DNA of 14,280 nucleotides, from the NCBI RefSeq assembly GCF_042652965.1, contig NZ_JBHSHL010000032.1, positions 1 to 14,280 on the forward strand, given 5' to 3'. Shown here in pieces: positions 6,971-14,246 of the stretch (within the stretch, counting starts at the first letter, position 1; each line of letters begins with the position of its first letter). Source of the DNA: Filifactor villosus (GTDB lineage Bacteria; Bacillota; Clostridia; Peptostreptococcales; Filifactoraceae). A model generated the notes under the pieces. It had not been told where the DNA came from. It saw only the letters and a program-made list of their open reading frames with translations, and ran no database searches. A program made the position numbers and the translations under genes.

Positions 6971-7011
6971 AAAAAAGCTATCTTCTTCGTTTTCGAGAAG
7001 ATAGCTTTTTT
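6971..7011 (+). terminator. Bidirectional terminator shared with pyc
   Basis: AAAAAAGCTATCTTCT (6971-6986) pairs perfectly with AGAAGATAGCTTTTTT (6996-7011). Each strand sees a GC-containing stem followed by six T residues, so it can stop the plus-strand secreted-protein gene and the convergent minus-strand pyc, whose stop codon is 20 bp away. Confidence 0.93.
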
Positions 7012-7031
7012 GTTTCCCTTTCTACAAGGAT

Positions 7032-10000
7032 TTATTCCAGAGTGATCACCAATTCGTTATCGGTTACTGTTTCACCGACGGAAATTAAAACCTGTTCAAT
7101 CTTTCCTTCGCTTGCAGAGAGAACAGTCGTCTCCATCTTCATGGCTTCTACGACCATGAGAGGCTGATTTACAACAATGGGGTCTCCTGCTTTTACGAGT
7201 ATATCGGTAACCGTTCCCGGAATTGGAGGTGAAATGTGCTTCGGGTTGCCTTTTTCTGCTATCCTTCGGCTGTCCTTCTTCACTTCCACGGAGCGATCAA
7301 GGACTTCGACTTCTCTTGAAGAGCCGTTTAATTCGAAATAAACGGAGCGGATACCTTGCTCGTCGGCCTCACTGTATCCGGTGTAACGGATGTTGAGAAC
7401 CTTTCCGTCCTCAATCTCAACATCGATCTCTTGCCCCTTTCTCAGTCCGTAGAAGAAGACGGTAGAGGGGAGGTTGCTAATGTCGTTGTAAAGCTCGATG
7501 TGTTTGCAGTAGTCCGAGTACACCTTGGGATATAGAGCGTAACTCAAGATGTTTCGGGGATTTGCAATATCTGTATAAAGAGAGTTTAAGCGGTCTCCGA
7601 TCTCTTGGAAATCTTCATCGGGAAGAAGCAGTCCGGGACGGACCGAAATCTCCTCCCTGCCTTTTAGAACAATTTCTTGTAACTTTTTAGGGAATCCTCC
7701 CTCGGGTTGTCCTATATAGCCCATAAAAAATTCGACTACGGAATCCGGGAAGGACAAATCCGCTCCTTGTGAAAAAATGGTTTCTTTGGTCAGATTATTC
7801 TTTACCATAAAGATAGCGAGGTCCCCCACGATTTTAGAGGAAGGGGTTACCTTTACAATATCTCCCAAAAGAAGATTTGCTTCACGATAGGCTTCTTTGA
7901 TTTCCTCGAATCGATCTGCAAGTCCTAAGGACTTGGCTTGGGGCAGAAGGTTGGAGTATTGACCTCCCGGGATCTCGTATCTGTAGATCTCCACGGAAGG
8001 GGTTTTCAACTCGGGCTCAAACTTGGAATAGATCTTGCGGACCTCCTTGAAATAATTGCTCACTTCATTTAGGTGATGGAGATTGAGACCGGTATCTCTG
8101 GGGGTGTTTTGGAGAGCCGCGACGACGGCATTTAGGGAAGGCTGAGAAGTCAACCCCGACATAGATTCCAAGGCCATATCGGCAATATCGACACCGGCTT
8201 CCGCAGCCATGAGTACAGTGGCGACTGCATTTCCGGAAGTATCGTGAGTATGCAGATGGATGGGGAGATCGACCTCCTTCTTCAAGGTAGAGATCAACTC
8301 CTTAGCAGCATAAGGTTTTAAAAGCCCCGCCATATCTTTGATTCCCAATATATGGATGCCCATGGACTCCAGTTCTTTCGCCTTTTTTACATAGTATTCC
8401 AAATTGTACTTCGTATTCTTTTTCTCGAGAATGTCTGAGGTGTAGCAGAGGGTTCCTTCGACGATTTTTCCTGTACTCAGAGCTGTTTCTATGGGAAGCT
8501 TCATATTCTCCATCCAGTTGAGACTGTCAAAGATTCGAAATACATCAACTCCTTGTTTGGCAGACACCTTGATAAATTCTTTAACGACATTATCGGGGTA
8601 GTTTTTATATCCGACAGCGTTTGAAGCGCGCAGCAACATCTGTTGAAGAACATTGGGCATAAGTTCGGTAAGTTTTTCGAGGCGTCTCCAAGGAGACTCT
8701 TTGAGAAAACGATAGGCGACATCGAAGGTCGCTCCTCCCCAAGTTTCCATTGAAAATGCATCCTTGAAGGCGCTGTTACATGCCGGAGCAATTTGCAACA
8801 TATCGTAGGTCCTCATCCTTGTGGCAAAAAGTGACTGGTGGGCATCTCTCATGGTTGTGTCCGTTACATAGAGCTTGTTGTCCCGTTTTATCCTTTGAGC
8901 GAACTCTTCCGCTCCCAATTTCTCAAACAGTTGTTTGGTTCCGCCTTCCTCATAGGGAAATCGAACGTTTGGAATGCGAACATCTTCGATCTTCGGATCA
9001 TAGCGTTCGTTGACAATGATATCTCCGATGAAATTCATCAACTTGCTCGCTCTATCTTTGCTTCCCTTGATCTCAAAAAGGTCCTTTGTATCTTCGATAA
9101 AGGAAGTGTAACAGTCTCCCTTCAGGAAGGTCGGGTGATTCAACACATTGATTAGGAAGGGAATGTTGGTCTTGACTCCTCGAATCCGAAACTCTTTGAT
9201 TGAGCGAAGAGCTTTTCTTGCAGCACCTTCAAAGGTTCGATCCCAAGAAGTCGTCTTTACGAGCAAGCTGTCGTAGTAGGGGCTGATTTCGGCTCCCGTA
9301 AAACCGTTTCCGCCGTCAAGACGAATCCCGGAACCGGAGGCGCTTCGATAGACGGAGATCTTTCCGGTGTCGGGCATAAAATTTTTGTTCGGGTTCTCGG
9401 TCGTAACACGACACTGGATGGAGAATCCTCGTACATCGATGCTCTCTTGAGAAGGGAGGTTAATTTCTTTGGAACTCAAGGGATGTCCCATGGCAATAAG
9501 AATTTGGCTTTGAACGATGTCTATGCCTGTTATCATTTCTGTAACGGTGTGTTCTACTTGTATACGAGGGTTCATTTCGATGAAGTAATAGTTGTTCTCC
9601 CTGTCCACGAGAAACTCCATTGTACCTGCACCGCTGTAGTTTACGTTCTTTGCCAATTTGACGGAATCAGAAAGAAGACGACTCTTTGTATCTTCATCGA
9701 TAGAAAAAGAAGGAGCAAATTCGATCACCTTCTGATGCCGGCGTTGGAGGGAGCAGTCTCTCTCAAAGAGGTGAACAATATTTCCGTACTTATCTCCGAG
9801 GATCTGTACCTCGATGTGCTTGGGGTGCAGAAGGTATTTTTCCATAAAGATAACATCGGAGTTAAAGGCTTTGATGGACTCACTCATTGCGTTTTGAAAC
9901 TCCGTCTGCATCGCTTCACTCGATGAAACGATTCTCATTCCGCGACCGCCACCGCCATTGGCCGCTTTCAAAATAACGGGATATCCAATTTTTTTTGCGA

Positions 10001-10454
10001 TATTGAGGGCTTGCGTATAATTTTTAATGGGATGTTGGTATCCGGGGATTGTTGGGACACCGCATTGAAGCGCGACTTCTTTTGCGCTGATTTTGTCGCC
10101 CATCTGCAACATGGTTTCAGATTCGGGACCGATAAATTCAATGCCGTTTTCCCTACATAACTGTGCAAATTCAGCGTTTTCGGAGAGAAAACCGTAACCG
10201 GGGTGGATGGCATCGACCTGCTTGGACTTTGCGATCTGTATAATACCTTTCATATCGAGGTAGGCATCGATGGGACCTTTGTTCTCTCCTATCAGGTAAG
10301 ATTCATCCGCCTTGGTACGAAAGAGAGAGTATTTATCTTCTTTTGAATAGATACCTACCGTTCTTATTCCAAGTTCGGATAGAGCGCGAAAAATCCTTAT
10401 AGCGATCTCTCCGCGGTTGGCGACCAAAACTTTTTTAAACTGCTTTATTTGCAT
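7032..10454 (-). CDS. pyc: Pyruvate carboxylase
   Basis: This 1140-aa biotin enzyme makes oxaloacetate from pyruvate, bicarbonate and ATP, refilling the TCA or reductive branches. The N-terminal biotin carboxylase domain (about 5-455) has VANRGEIAIR, the GGGGRGMR glycine loop (167-174) and FIEMNPRIQVEHTVTE. The carboxyltransferase domain (about 525-800) has DTTMRDAHQS (532-541), GIKDMAG with the lysine expected to be carbamylated (K706), and the metal-binding HTHD (735-738). The C-terminal biotinyl domain has VVEAMKMET with biotin lysine K1106, 34 residues from the end. The length is normal and no frame break is seen. The ATG at 10454 follows AAAGGA on the minus strand. It is a single gene, ending at the shared bidirectional terminator. 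Confidence 0.98.
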   Translation of the reverse strand: MQIKQFKKVLVANRGEIAIRIFRALSELGIRTVGIYSKEDKYSLFRTKADESYLIGENKGPIDAYLDMKGIIQIAKSKQVDAIHPGYGFLSENAEFAQLCRENGIEFIGPESETMLQMGDKISAKEVALQCGVPTIPGYQHPIKNYTQALNIAKKIGYPVILKAANGGGGRGMRIVSSSEAMQTEFQNAMSESIKAFNSDVIFMEKYLLHPKHIEVQILGDKYGNIVHLFERDCSLQRRHQKVIEFAPSFSIDEDTKSRLLSDSVKLAKNVNYSGAGTMEFLVDRENNYYFIEMNPRIQVEHTVTEMITGIDIVQSQILIAMGHPLSSKEINLPSQESIDVRGFSIQCRVTTENPNKNFMPDTGKISVYRSASGSGIRLDGGNGFTGAEISPYYDSLLVKTTSWDRTFEGAARKALRSIKEFRIRGVKTNIPFLINVLNHPTFLKGDCYTSFIEDTKDLFEIKGSKDRASKLMNFIGDIIVNERYDPKIEDVRIPNVRFPYEEGGTKQLFEKLGAEEFAQRIKRDNKLYVTDTTMRDAHQSLFATRMRTYDMLQIAPACNSAFKDAFSMETWGGATFDVAYRFLKESPWRRLEKLTELMPNVLQQMLLRASNAVGYKNYPDNVVKEFIKVSAKQGVDVFRIFDSLNWMENMKLPIETALSTGKIVEGTLCYTSDILEKKNTKYNLEYYVKKAKELESMGIHILGIKDMAGLLKPYAAKELISTLKKEVDLPIHLHTHDTSGNAVATVLMAAEAGVDIADMALESMSGLTSQPSLNAVVAALQNTPRDTGLNLHHLNEVSNYFKEVRKIYSKFEPELKTPSVEIYRYEIPGGQYSNLLPQAKSLGLADRFEEIKEAYREANLLLGDIVKVTPSSKIVGDLAIFMVKNNLTKETIFSQGADLSFPDSVVEFFMGYIGQPEGGFPKKLQEIVLKGREEISVRPGLLLPDEDFQEIGDRLNSLYTDIANPRNILSYALYPKVYSDYCKHIELYNDISNLPSTVFFYGLRKGQEIDVEIEDGKVLNIRYTGYSEADEQGIRSVYFELNGSSREVEVLDRSVEVKKDSRRIAEKGNPKHISPPIPGTVTDILVKAGDPIVVNQPLMVVEAMKMETTVLSASEGKIEQVLISVGETVTDNELVITLE

Positions 10455-10478
10455 GGTTTACATCCTTTCTTTATCTCG

Positions 10479-10507
10479 ATTATACTATTCTCGATTTGAA
10501 CTGTGCA
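10479..10507 (-). promoter_or_regulatory. Probable pyc promoter with direct repeats
   Basis: On the minus strand, TATAAT (10484-10479) has a weak -35-like TGCACA (10507-10502) 17 bp away. The plus-strand octamer TCTCGATT occurs twice, at 10474-10481 and 10489-10496, bracketing the -10. It could be a regulator site, which is inference. Confidence 0.45.
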
Positions 10508-10548
10508 GACGGACAATTGGTTCTTCATCAGTTACTAATAATGTTATT

Positions 10549-10584
10549 TATTGTTGGGACATATCTGAAAACGTCTCAATAATA
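10549..10584 (+). other. Hairpin-forming sequence upstream of pyc
   Basis: A 12-bp stem (10549-10560 with 10573-10584, two G-T wobbles in the plus-strand RNA) encloses a 12-nt loop. No T tract follows, so it is not a typical terminator. It overlaps the left end of the candidate inverted-repeat element. The wobbles would be A-C mismatches on the minus strand, so a plus-strand RNA would fold better. Confidence 0.35.
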
Positions 10585-10776
10585 TAAAAAACAGATTAAT
10601 AAAATTTCAGTAGAAGCTAACGATACAATTTAAGAGGATTATCCTGACAGTTACAAAATCTTTTAAACTGCTTGATTTTATTAGACAACATTCAAGTTTG
10701 TAACATTTGGATATTTTTCTGTCCGGTTATTGTTCTATTGATATTATATAACTATCTTTAGTTTTCAGATACGTCC
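10557..10776. mobile_element. Candidate MITE-like element, about 220 bp
   Basis: GGACATATCTGAAAAC (10557-10572) and GTTTTCAGATACGTCC (10761-10776) are inverted copies matching at 15 of 16 positions, about 190 bp apart. Inside lie a nested perfect pair GTTACAAA (10650-10657) / TTTGTAAC (10697-10704) and an inner AAAATC / GATTTT pair. The segment is AT-rich and has no coding capacity. These features suggest a non-autonomous inverted-repeat element. No clear target-site duplication is visible, so this stays a candidate. Confidence 0.35.
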
Positions 10777-10913
10777 TGATATCAAAGTTCTGTAATTCGT
10801 GGGAGACGGAACTGATTTTATTGGCTGTGGAAATAGGTGCGATAATATTTCTGTCGGATATAGGGTCAGAGAATCTTCTTCGCTCCTTCGTTCGAAAGTA
10901 TTGTCAGCCCTAA
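10752..10913 (+). pseudogene. Possible gene fragment, 53 codons without a start
   Basis: A plus-strand frame is open for 53 codons, from a TAA at 10749 to a TAA at 10911, and reads like protein in its second half (ETELILLAVEIGAIIFLSDI then GSENLLRSFVRKYCQP). It has no ATG and no ribosome binding site, and its local GC is higher than the surrounding AT-rich DNA. It begins inside the right end of the candidate MITE. It may be a leftover of a gene or a dispersed repeat. No family is recognised. Confidence 0.2.
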
Positions 10914-11251
10914 AACATAGAAGAACCTGTGAATTTTTATACAACATTCTAGGGACTACTATAACATGCAAGAAAGTATATGTCAATCATTCATTTTTAT
11001 ACACGCTTTAACGCATGAAAAAAACCAATAAATATTTAAAAATAAGCATTTGAAAGACATGTAACAATAGGATTTAAATTAAAAGAAAAATGAATAATAT
11101 GATTCAATTGATTATAATTATGCTAAACGAATAGATTTTTGTGAAAGGTAAAATAAAGCATATAACTGCAGTGGTTTTTAGAATATCATATTTATAATTA
11201 AATGTATCATAAATAGGAATTGCAAGGAAATATGTACACTATAATTACGAA
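10914..11251. other. AT-rich intergenic DNA, no gene seen
   Basis: No ORF with a plausible ribosome binding site is visible here on either strand, and no tRNA or recognised riboswitch. Long A/T tracts dominate. A TATAAT at 11240-11245 has no -35 at proper spacing. Confidence 0.5.
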
Positions 11252-11253
11252 AT

Positions 11254-11329
11254 ATACAAGCATAATGTATTGACAGATATACAAACAGTATGTTACAATT
11301 ATGTATAAGAATACACAATATTCTGTATT
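11254..11329 (+). promoter_or_regulatory. Hydrolase promoter overlaid by inverted repeats
   Basis: TTGACA (11270-11275), an 18-bp spacer, and TACAAT (11294-11299) preceded by TG (extended -10) form the promoter, with a start near 11306. Three imperfect palindromes of the ATACA...TGTAT type cover it: 11254-11270 (spacer 7, overlapping -35), 11279-11295 (spacer 7, second arm TGTTA, overlapping -10), and 11311-11328 (spacer 8, at the start of the transcript; six-base arms AATACA / TGTATT at 11310-11329). Such tiling is typical of repressor operators. The regulator is not in the window. Confidence 0.6.
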
Positions 11330-11413
11330 TTAAAAAGTAGTTGTGTATTTGGGCCAATATGGCTTTTGTAACAGGTATATTGATTTTGGTGTGTGGTAAG
11401 GAGGCGAAGTAGT

Positions 11414-12112
11414 ATGAAACTAAATCGTAAATTTTTATCTTTCTATTATGATGGTGTTGAAGAGTTTCCTGACTATGTTATTGAACCAAAAAAAACGATG
11501 TTACTTATTGTCGATCTTCAGAATGAATTTTGCTTGAAGGATTTCGGAGAGGCTCTGGGATTTAAAGAAGCGGGGGACTGGGAACGATGGGAACCTCACT
11601 ATGACAGATTGGAGAAGATTGTAATACCCAATGCAAGAAAGGTTTTGGATTTTTTTAGAGAGAACGATTTGCCTGTCAGCTTTGGAAGAATCGCATGTTT
11701 GCGTGAGGATGGGGAAGACCGTTCTCCTGTTCAAAAGACCGAAGGGTGGAACGGGATGTTGCTCCACGTAGACAGCTATGCTGCGGAAATGGTTAAAGAA
11801 TTAACACCCCGGAAAAATGAGATTGTTGTAAATAAGACTACAGATAGTGTTACGACAGGAACAAACTATTTGCAACTACTTCAAAATATGGGAATTACCA
11901 CGGTAGTGGTGTGCGGAATCGTAACGGATCAGTGTGTAGCTTCCACGGTAAGAGGTCTGGCTGACGCGGGATATCAGGTCATAACAATAGATGATGCCTG
12001 TGCAGCTCCTGATATGCAATTGCATGATACGGAACTGAAAATTATGAATATTATCTATACCTATGTAATGGAATCGGATGATGTAATCAAGCTGATTAAG
12101 GAAAAAATATAG
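11414..12112 (+). CDS. Isochorismatase-fold cysteine hydrolase
   Basis: This is a 232-aa cytosolic hydrolase of the isochorismatase-like family, whose characterised members cut amide or carbamoyl bonds (nicotinamidase, N-carbamoylsarcosine amidase, biuret hydrolase). The expected triad is visible: D34 in LLIVDLQNEF, K141 in EIVVNKTTDS, and C174 in CGIVTDQCVASTVRGLADAG. The loop before the cysteine (GIVTDQCV) fits the family pattern. The frame is open from 11393, but the ATG at 11414 follows AAGGAGG at 11398-11404. It lies upstream of an APC permease in the same direction, with about 450 bp between them. The promoter has operator-like repeats, pointing to regulated catabolism. The substrate is not identifiable here; the wide family makes a finer call unsafe. 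Confidence 0.88.
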   Translation: MKLNRKFLSFYYDGVEEFPDYVIEPKKTMLLIVDLQNEFCLKDFGEALGFKEAGDWERWEPHYDRLEKIVIPNARKVLDFFRENDLPVSFGRIACLREDGEDRSPVQKTEGWNGMLLHVDSYAAEMVKELTPRKNEIVVNKTTDSVTTGTNYLQLLQNMGITTVVVCGIVTDQCVASTVRGLADAGYQVITIDDACAAPDMQLHDTELKIMNIIYTYVMESDDVIKLIKEKI

Positions 12113-12162
12113 GGAAATAGTTTGTTCGTGATTTGAATGCTTTCTATATGAGGAAGAATTTG

Positions 12163-12238
12163 AGTAAAGAAAGATCGGATTTTTTAATAGGACAAATGGG
12201 ATGAAGATTTTAAAGAAAACAGCCGATCTTTCTTTACT
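12163..12238 (+). repeat. Perfect 16-bp inverted repeat, possible terminator
   Basis: AGTAAAGAAAGATCGG (12163-12178) is matched exactly by its reverse complement at 12223-12238, with a 44-nt loop. It lies 50 bp after the hydrolase stop and can stop or stabilise the transcript, but no T run follows the 3' arm. A six-T stretch lies inside the loop at 12180-12185. Confidence 0.6.
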
Positions 12239-12495
12239 GTATGGAATATAAGCATTATAAGGATACTTCATAATTGAAACGGAAGTGTGTATATAAAAGA
12301 TATGTTTTTTGAACTGTTCATTTTGCATATTTTTCATATTCTAAAATGACAGTAAGCAATATGACATGTCCTTTGTTAGCGATAGTTTCTTGGAATATAT
12401 TTAAAATGGAAAAATTGGATTGGAATTAAAAGCTGTTCTTTGGTGTAGATAGGAAGGTTTTTTTGAGAAGGTAAGTCAAAAATAGATTTGATTGG
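12239..12495 (+). other. Intergenic DNA between hydrolase and permease
   Basis: This is AT-rich, and no ORF with a ribosome binding site, RNA gene or clear regulatory palindrome is seen. The space is large enough for the permease to have its own promoter, which begins just after it. Confidence 0.45.
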
Positions 12496-12501
12496 TATAA
12501 T
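12493..12501 (+). promoter_or_regulatory. Extended -10 promoter candidate for the permease
   Basis: TGGTATAAT at 12493-12501 is an extended -10. The expected -35 window (12473-12478, AAGTCA) is poor. A near-repeat of TTTGATTGGTA (12487) occurs just downstream as TTTGATTTGGTA (from about 12511). Confidence 0.45.
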
Positions 12502-12565
12502 CGAAGAGTTTTGATTTGGTAAACTTAAATAAAAAAACTTAATTTATCTGAATTAGGAGAATGTC

Positions 12566-13927
12566 ATGAGCGAAAATAAATTCAAGAAAGAGTTAGGACT
12601 ATTTCAAGTTATTGCAATGGCTGCAGGAGGAATGATTGCAGCGTGGATGGTAGAGATTAAATTATGGTTTGAATTGAGTGGGGTAGGTTCTTCGGTAGCT
12701 TTGATTACTTGTGCTGTACTTGTCTTATCTTTGTGCTTGATTTATGCTGAGTTGACGGGTATGTTGCCTTATGCCGGGGGAGCTAATATTTGGATATCGA
12801 ATTCTTTCGGATGGAATTCGGGATGGCTTTGCTTTTGGTGTGTAATGCTCTTGTACATTATGGCGATGCCTACTGTATCTTATGGGATAGCGAGTATGTT
12901 GGGATACTTGTTTCCGGTAACATTTTTACAGGTTAAAATTATTGCGGCTGTAATTCTTTTGGTTTGGTTTATTTTGACAAATTTTGAAATTAAATTTTTA
13001 GCAAGAATCCAGAATGTATTATTTTGGTCGACTCTGGTTGTTTCTATTTTAGCTTCGATAACATTTATCGGGAGTGAGCAATGGAGTGTGGATACTATGA
13101 AGCCTATCTTTCCCGAAGGTTTCAGTGGATATAGTGCCGCGGTAGGGCTTTTGATCATGAAGTTTGTAGGGTTTGACTTGATTCCTCAATTATCTGAAGA
13201 AACAAATTTTCCAAGAAAAAAACTTATATTAGCTTTTATCGGTTCTTTGTTTCTGACTGTTCTGATCTATGGTCTTGCGGTAATTGGAGTAGGAGGAATT
13301 GTTAGTCAGCAATGGATAGCCGAAACTGATATTGTCGATCCAAGGGTTGCAGATATTATAGGGAAACACTGGTTAGGAGTAGTCCTCGTAGTTATGGGAA
13401 CGGGAACTTGCTTAACTACCTTGTCGGGTTTTTGGCTTTCTGCTTCACGTACATTATATGGAGCTGCAAAGCAAAGACAATTTCCTATTGTATTTGCAAA
13501 GATCAATAAAAATGGTCAGCCTCATATAGCTAATATTCTCGTAGGTGTAGCTTCGGTTTATTTTACCGTTTTTGCGCCGGAAACTTGGGTAAATTACATT
13601 TATACAATATATGGAATTGCAGCAGGATTAGTTTATTTGATGGTTGTATTGAGTTTTTTGAAGTTGAGAAAAAAACAACCTAATTGGGAAAGACCATTTT
13701 ATGTTAAGCATGCAAATATAGTTGCTACTGTCGGAGTTTTGTTTTGTGTTTGGGTTTTGATTGCTTCTGTCATGGCTATGGAGATAGGAGCTTGGTTTAC
13801 GTTATTGGGGTATGCTGTTATAGGCATAGGGTTTTGGCTATATGCAAGGTATAAGCAGAAGTCGGAACCGGATGCGTGGAAGCCCGTTATCATTAACCCG
13901 GAAAATACACCTATAAACAGTAAATGA
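12566..13927 (+). CDS. APC-family amino acid/amine permease
   Basis: This 453-aa membrane transporter has about 12 hydrophobic segments, the normal size for the amino acid-polyamine-organocation family. The landmarks are a glycine-rich TM1 (MAAGGMIAAWMVEIKLWF, 18-35), YAELTGMLPYAGGANIW (60-76), the TM6 motif GFDLIPQLSEETNFPRK (202-218), SASRTLYGAAKQRQFP (292-307), and NWERPFYV (373-380) before the last helices. The TM1 part departs from the common GGMIGAGIF-type unwound segment by having AAWMVE, which may reflect an unusual substrate. AGGAGA at 12555-12560 precedes the ATG. It is downstream of the cysteine hydrolase and may supply that enzyme's substrate or export its product (inference). It ends at a hairpin terminator. 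Confidence 0.9.
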   Translation: MSENKFKKELGLFQVIAMAAGGMIAAWMVEIKLWFELSGVGSSVALITCAVLVLSLCLIYAELTGMLPYAGGANIWISNSFGWNSGWLCFWCVMLLYIMAMPTVSYGIASMLGYLFPVTFLQVKIIAAVILLVWFILTNFEIKFLARIQNVLFWSTLVVSILASITFIGSEQWSVDTMKPIFPEGFSGYSAAVGLLIMKFVGFDLIPQLSEETNFPRKKLILAFIGSLFLTVLIYGLAVIGVGGIVSQQWIAETDIVDPRVADIIGKHWLGVVLVVMGTGTCLTTLSGFWLSASRTLYGAAKQRQFPIVFAKINKNGQPHIANILVGVASVYFTVFAPETWVNYIYTIYGIAAGLVYLMVVLSFLKLRKKQPNWERPFYVKHANIVATVGVLFCVWVLIASVMAMEIGAWFTLLGYAVIGIGFWLYARYKQKSEPDAWKPVIINPENTPINSK

Positions 13928-13960
13928 TTCTAATTTTATGAAAATGGGGTATGTTTTTTT

Positions 13961-13998
13961 AGAGATGGTTTTGTAAGACCATCTCTTGTTTTTGTTTC
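13961..13998 (+). terminator. Permease terminator
   Basis: AGAGATGGT (13961-13969) pairs perfectly with ACCATCTCT (13978-13986), followed by TGTTTTTGTTTC. On the minus strand the stem is followed by A residues, so this is a one-way terminator for the plus-strand permease. Confidence 0.88.
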
Positions 13999-14186
13999 AG
14001 AACGTCAGGAAAACACCTCATAATTCGAAAAAGTAGTAGAAATTTAGTTTTTCTTGAACAAACCCATTCCTGAAAGCTTTTATTTGGAGGGATTTCTACA
14101 CTTTGTGAATCAAAGGGGAAGTCATTTTGTGCCTTTGTGCGTATTTCCTTAGTATCCATTTTTCGGTAATGATAAAGATATTATAT

Positions 14187-14215
14187 TTGACAAGAAATAG
14201 TCGTTAAAATATAAT
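14187..14215 (+). promoter_or_regulatory. Consensus promoter reading out of the window
   Basis: A perfect TTGACA (14187-14192), a 17-bp spacer, and a perfect TATAAT (14210-14215). The transcript would begin near 14222 and leave the window. Its first 60 nt hold the hairpin described next. Confidence 0.8.
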
Positions 14216-14246
14216 CCCGTCTTTGACAGTTTTAGAATCGAAAAAC

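Noticed and set aside
9447..9926. Plus-strand frame of 159 codons inside pyc
   Set aside because: Entirely antisense to the biotin carboxylase domain of an intact pyc, with no ribosome binding site. It is a coding shadow.
10765..10986. Minus-strand frame of 73 codons (ends in SGRI)
   Set aside because: No ribosome binding site. It overlaps the fragment open on the plus strand and looks like a shadow of that local GC rise.
10799..11011. Plus-strand GTG frame of 70 codons
   Set aside because: GTG start without a ribosome binding site. The neighbouring frame reads more like protein, and composition is Cys/Ser-rich without a pattern.
11350..11370. GCCA-ATA-TGGC hairpin followed by TTTT in the hydrolase leader
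   Set aside because: The stem is only four base pairs and the T run is short, too weak to call an attenuator.
13959..14159. Minus-strand frame of 66 codons after the permease
   Set aside because: It has no ribosome binding site before the ATG, and its last codons are the permease terminator stem, which has no T run in this direction.
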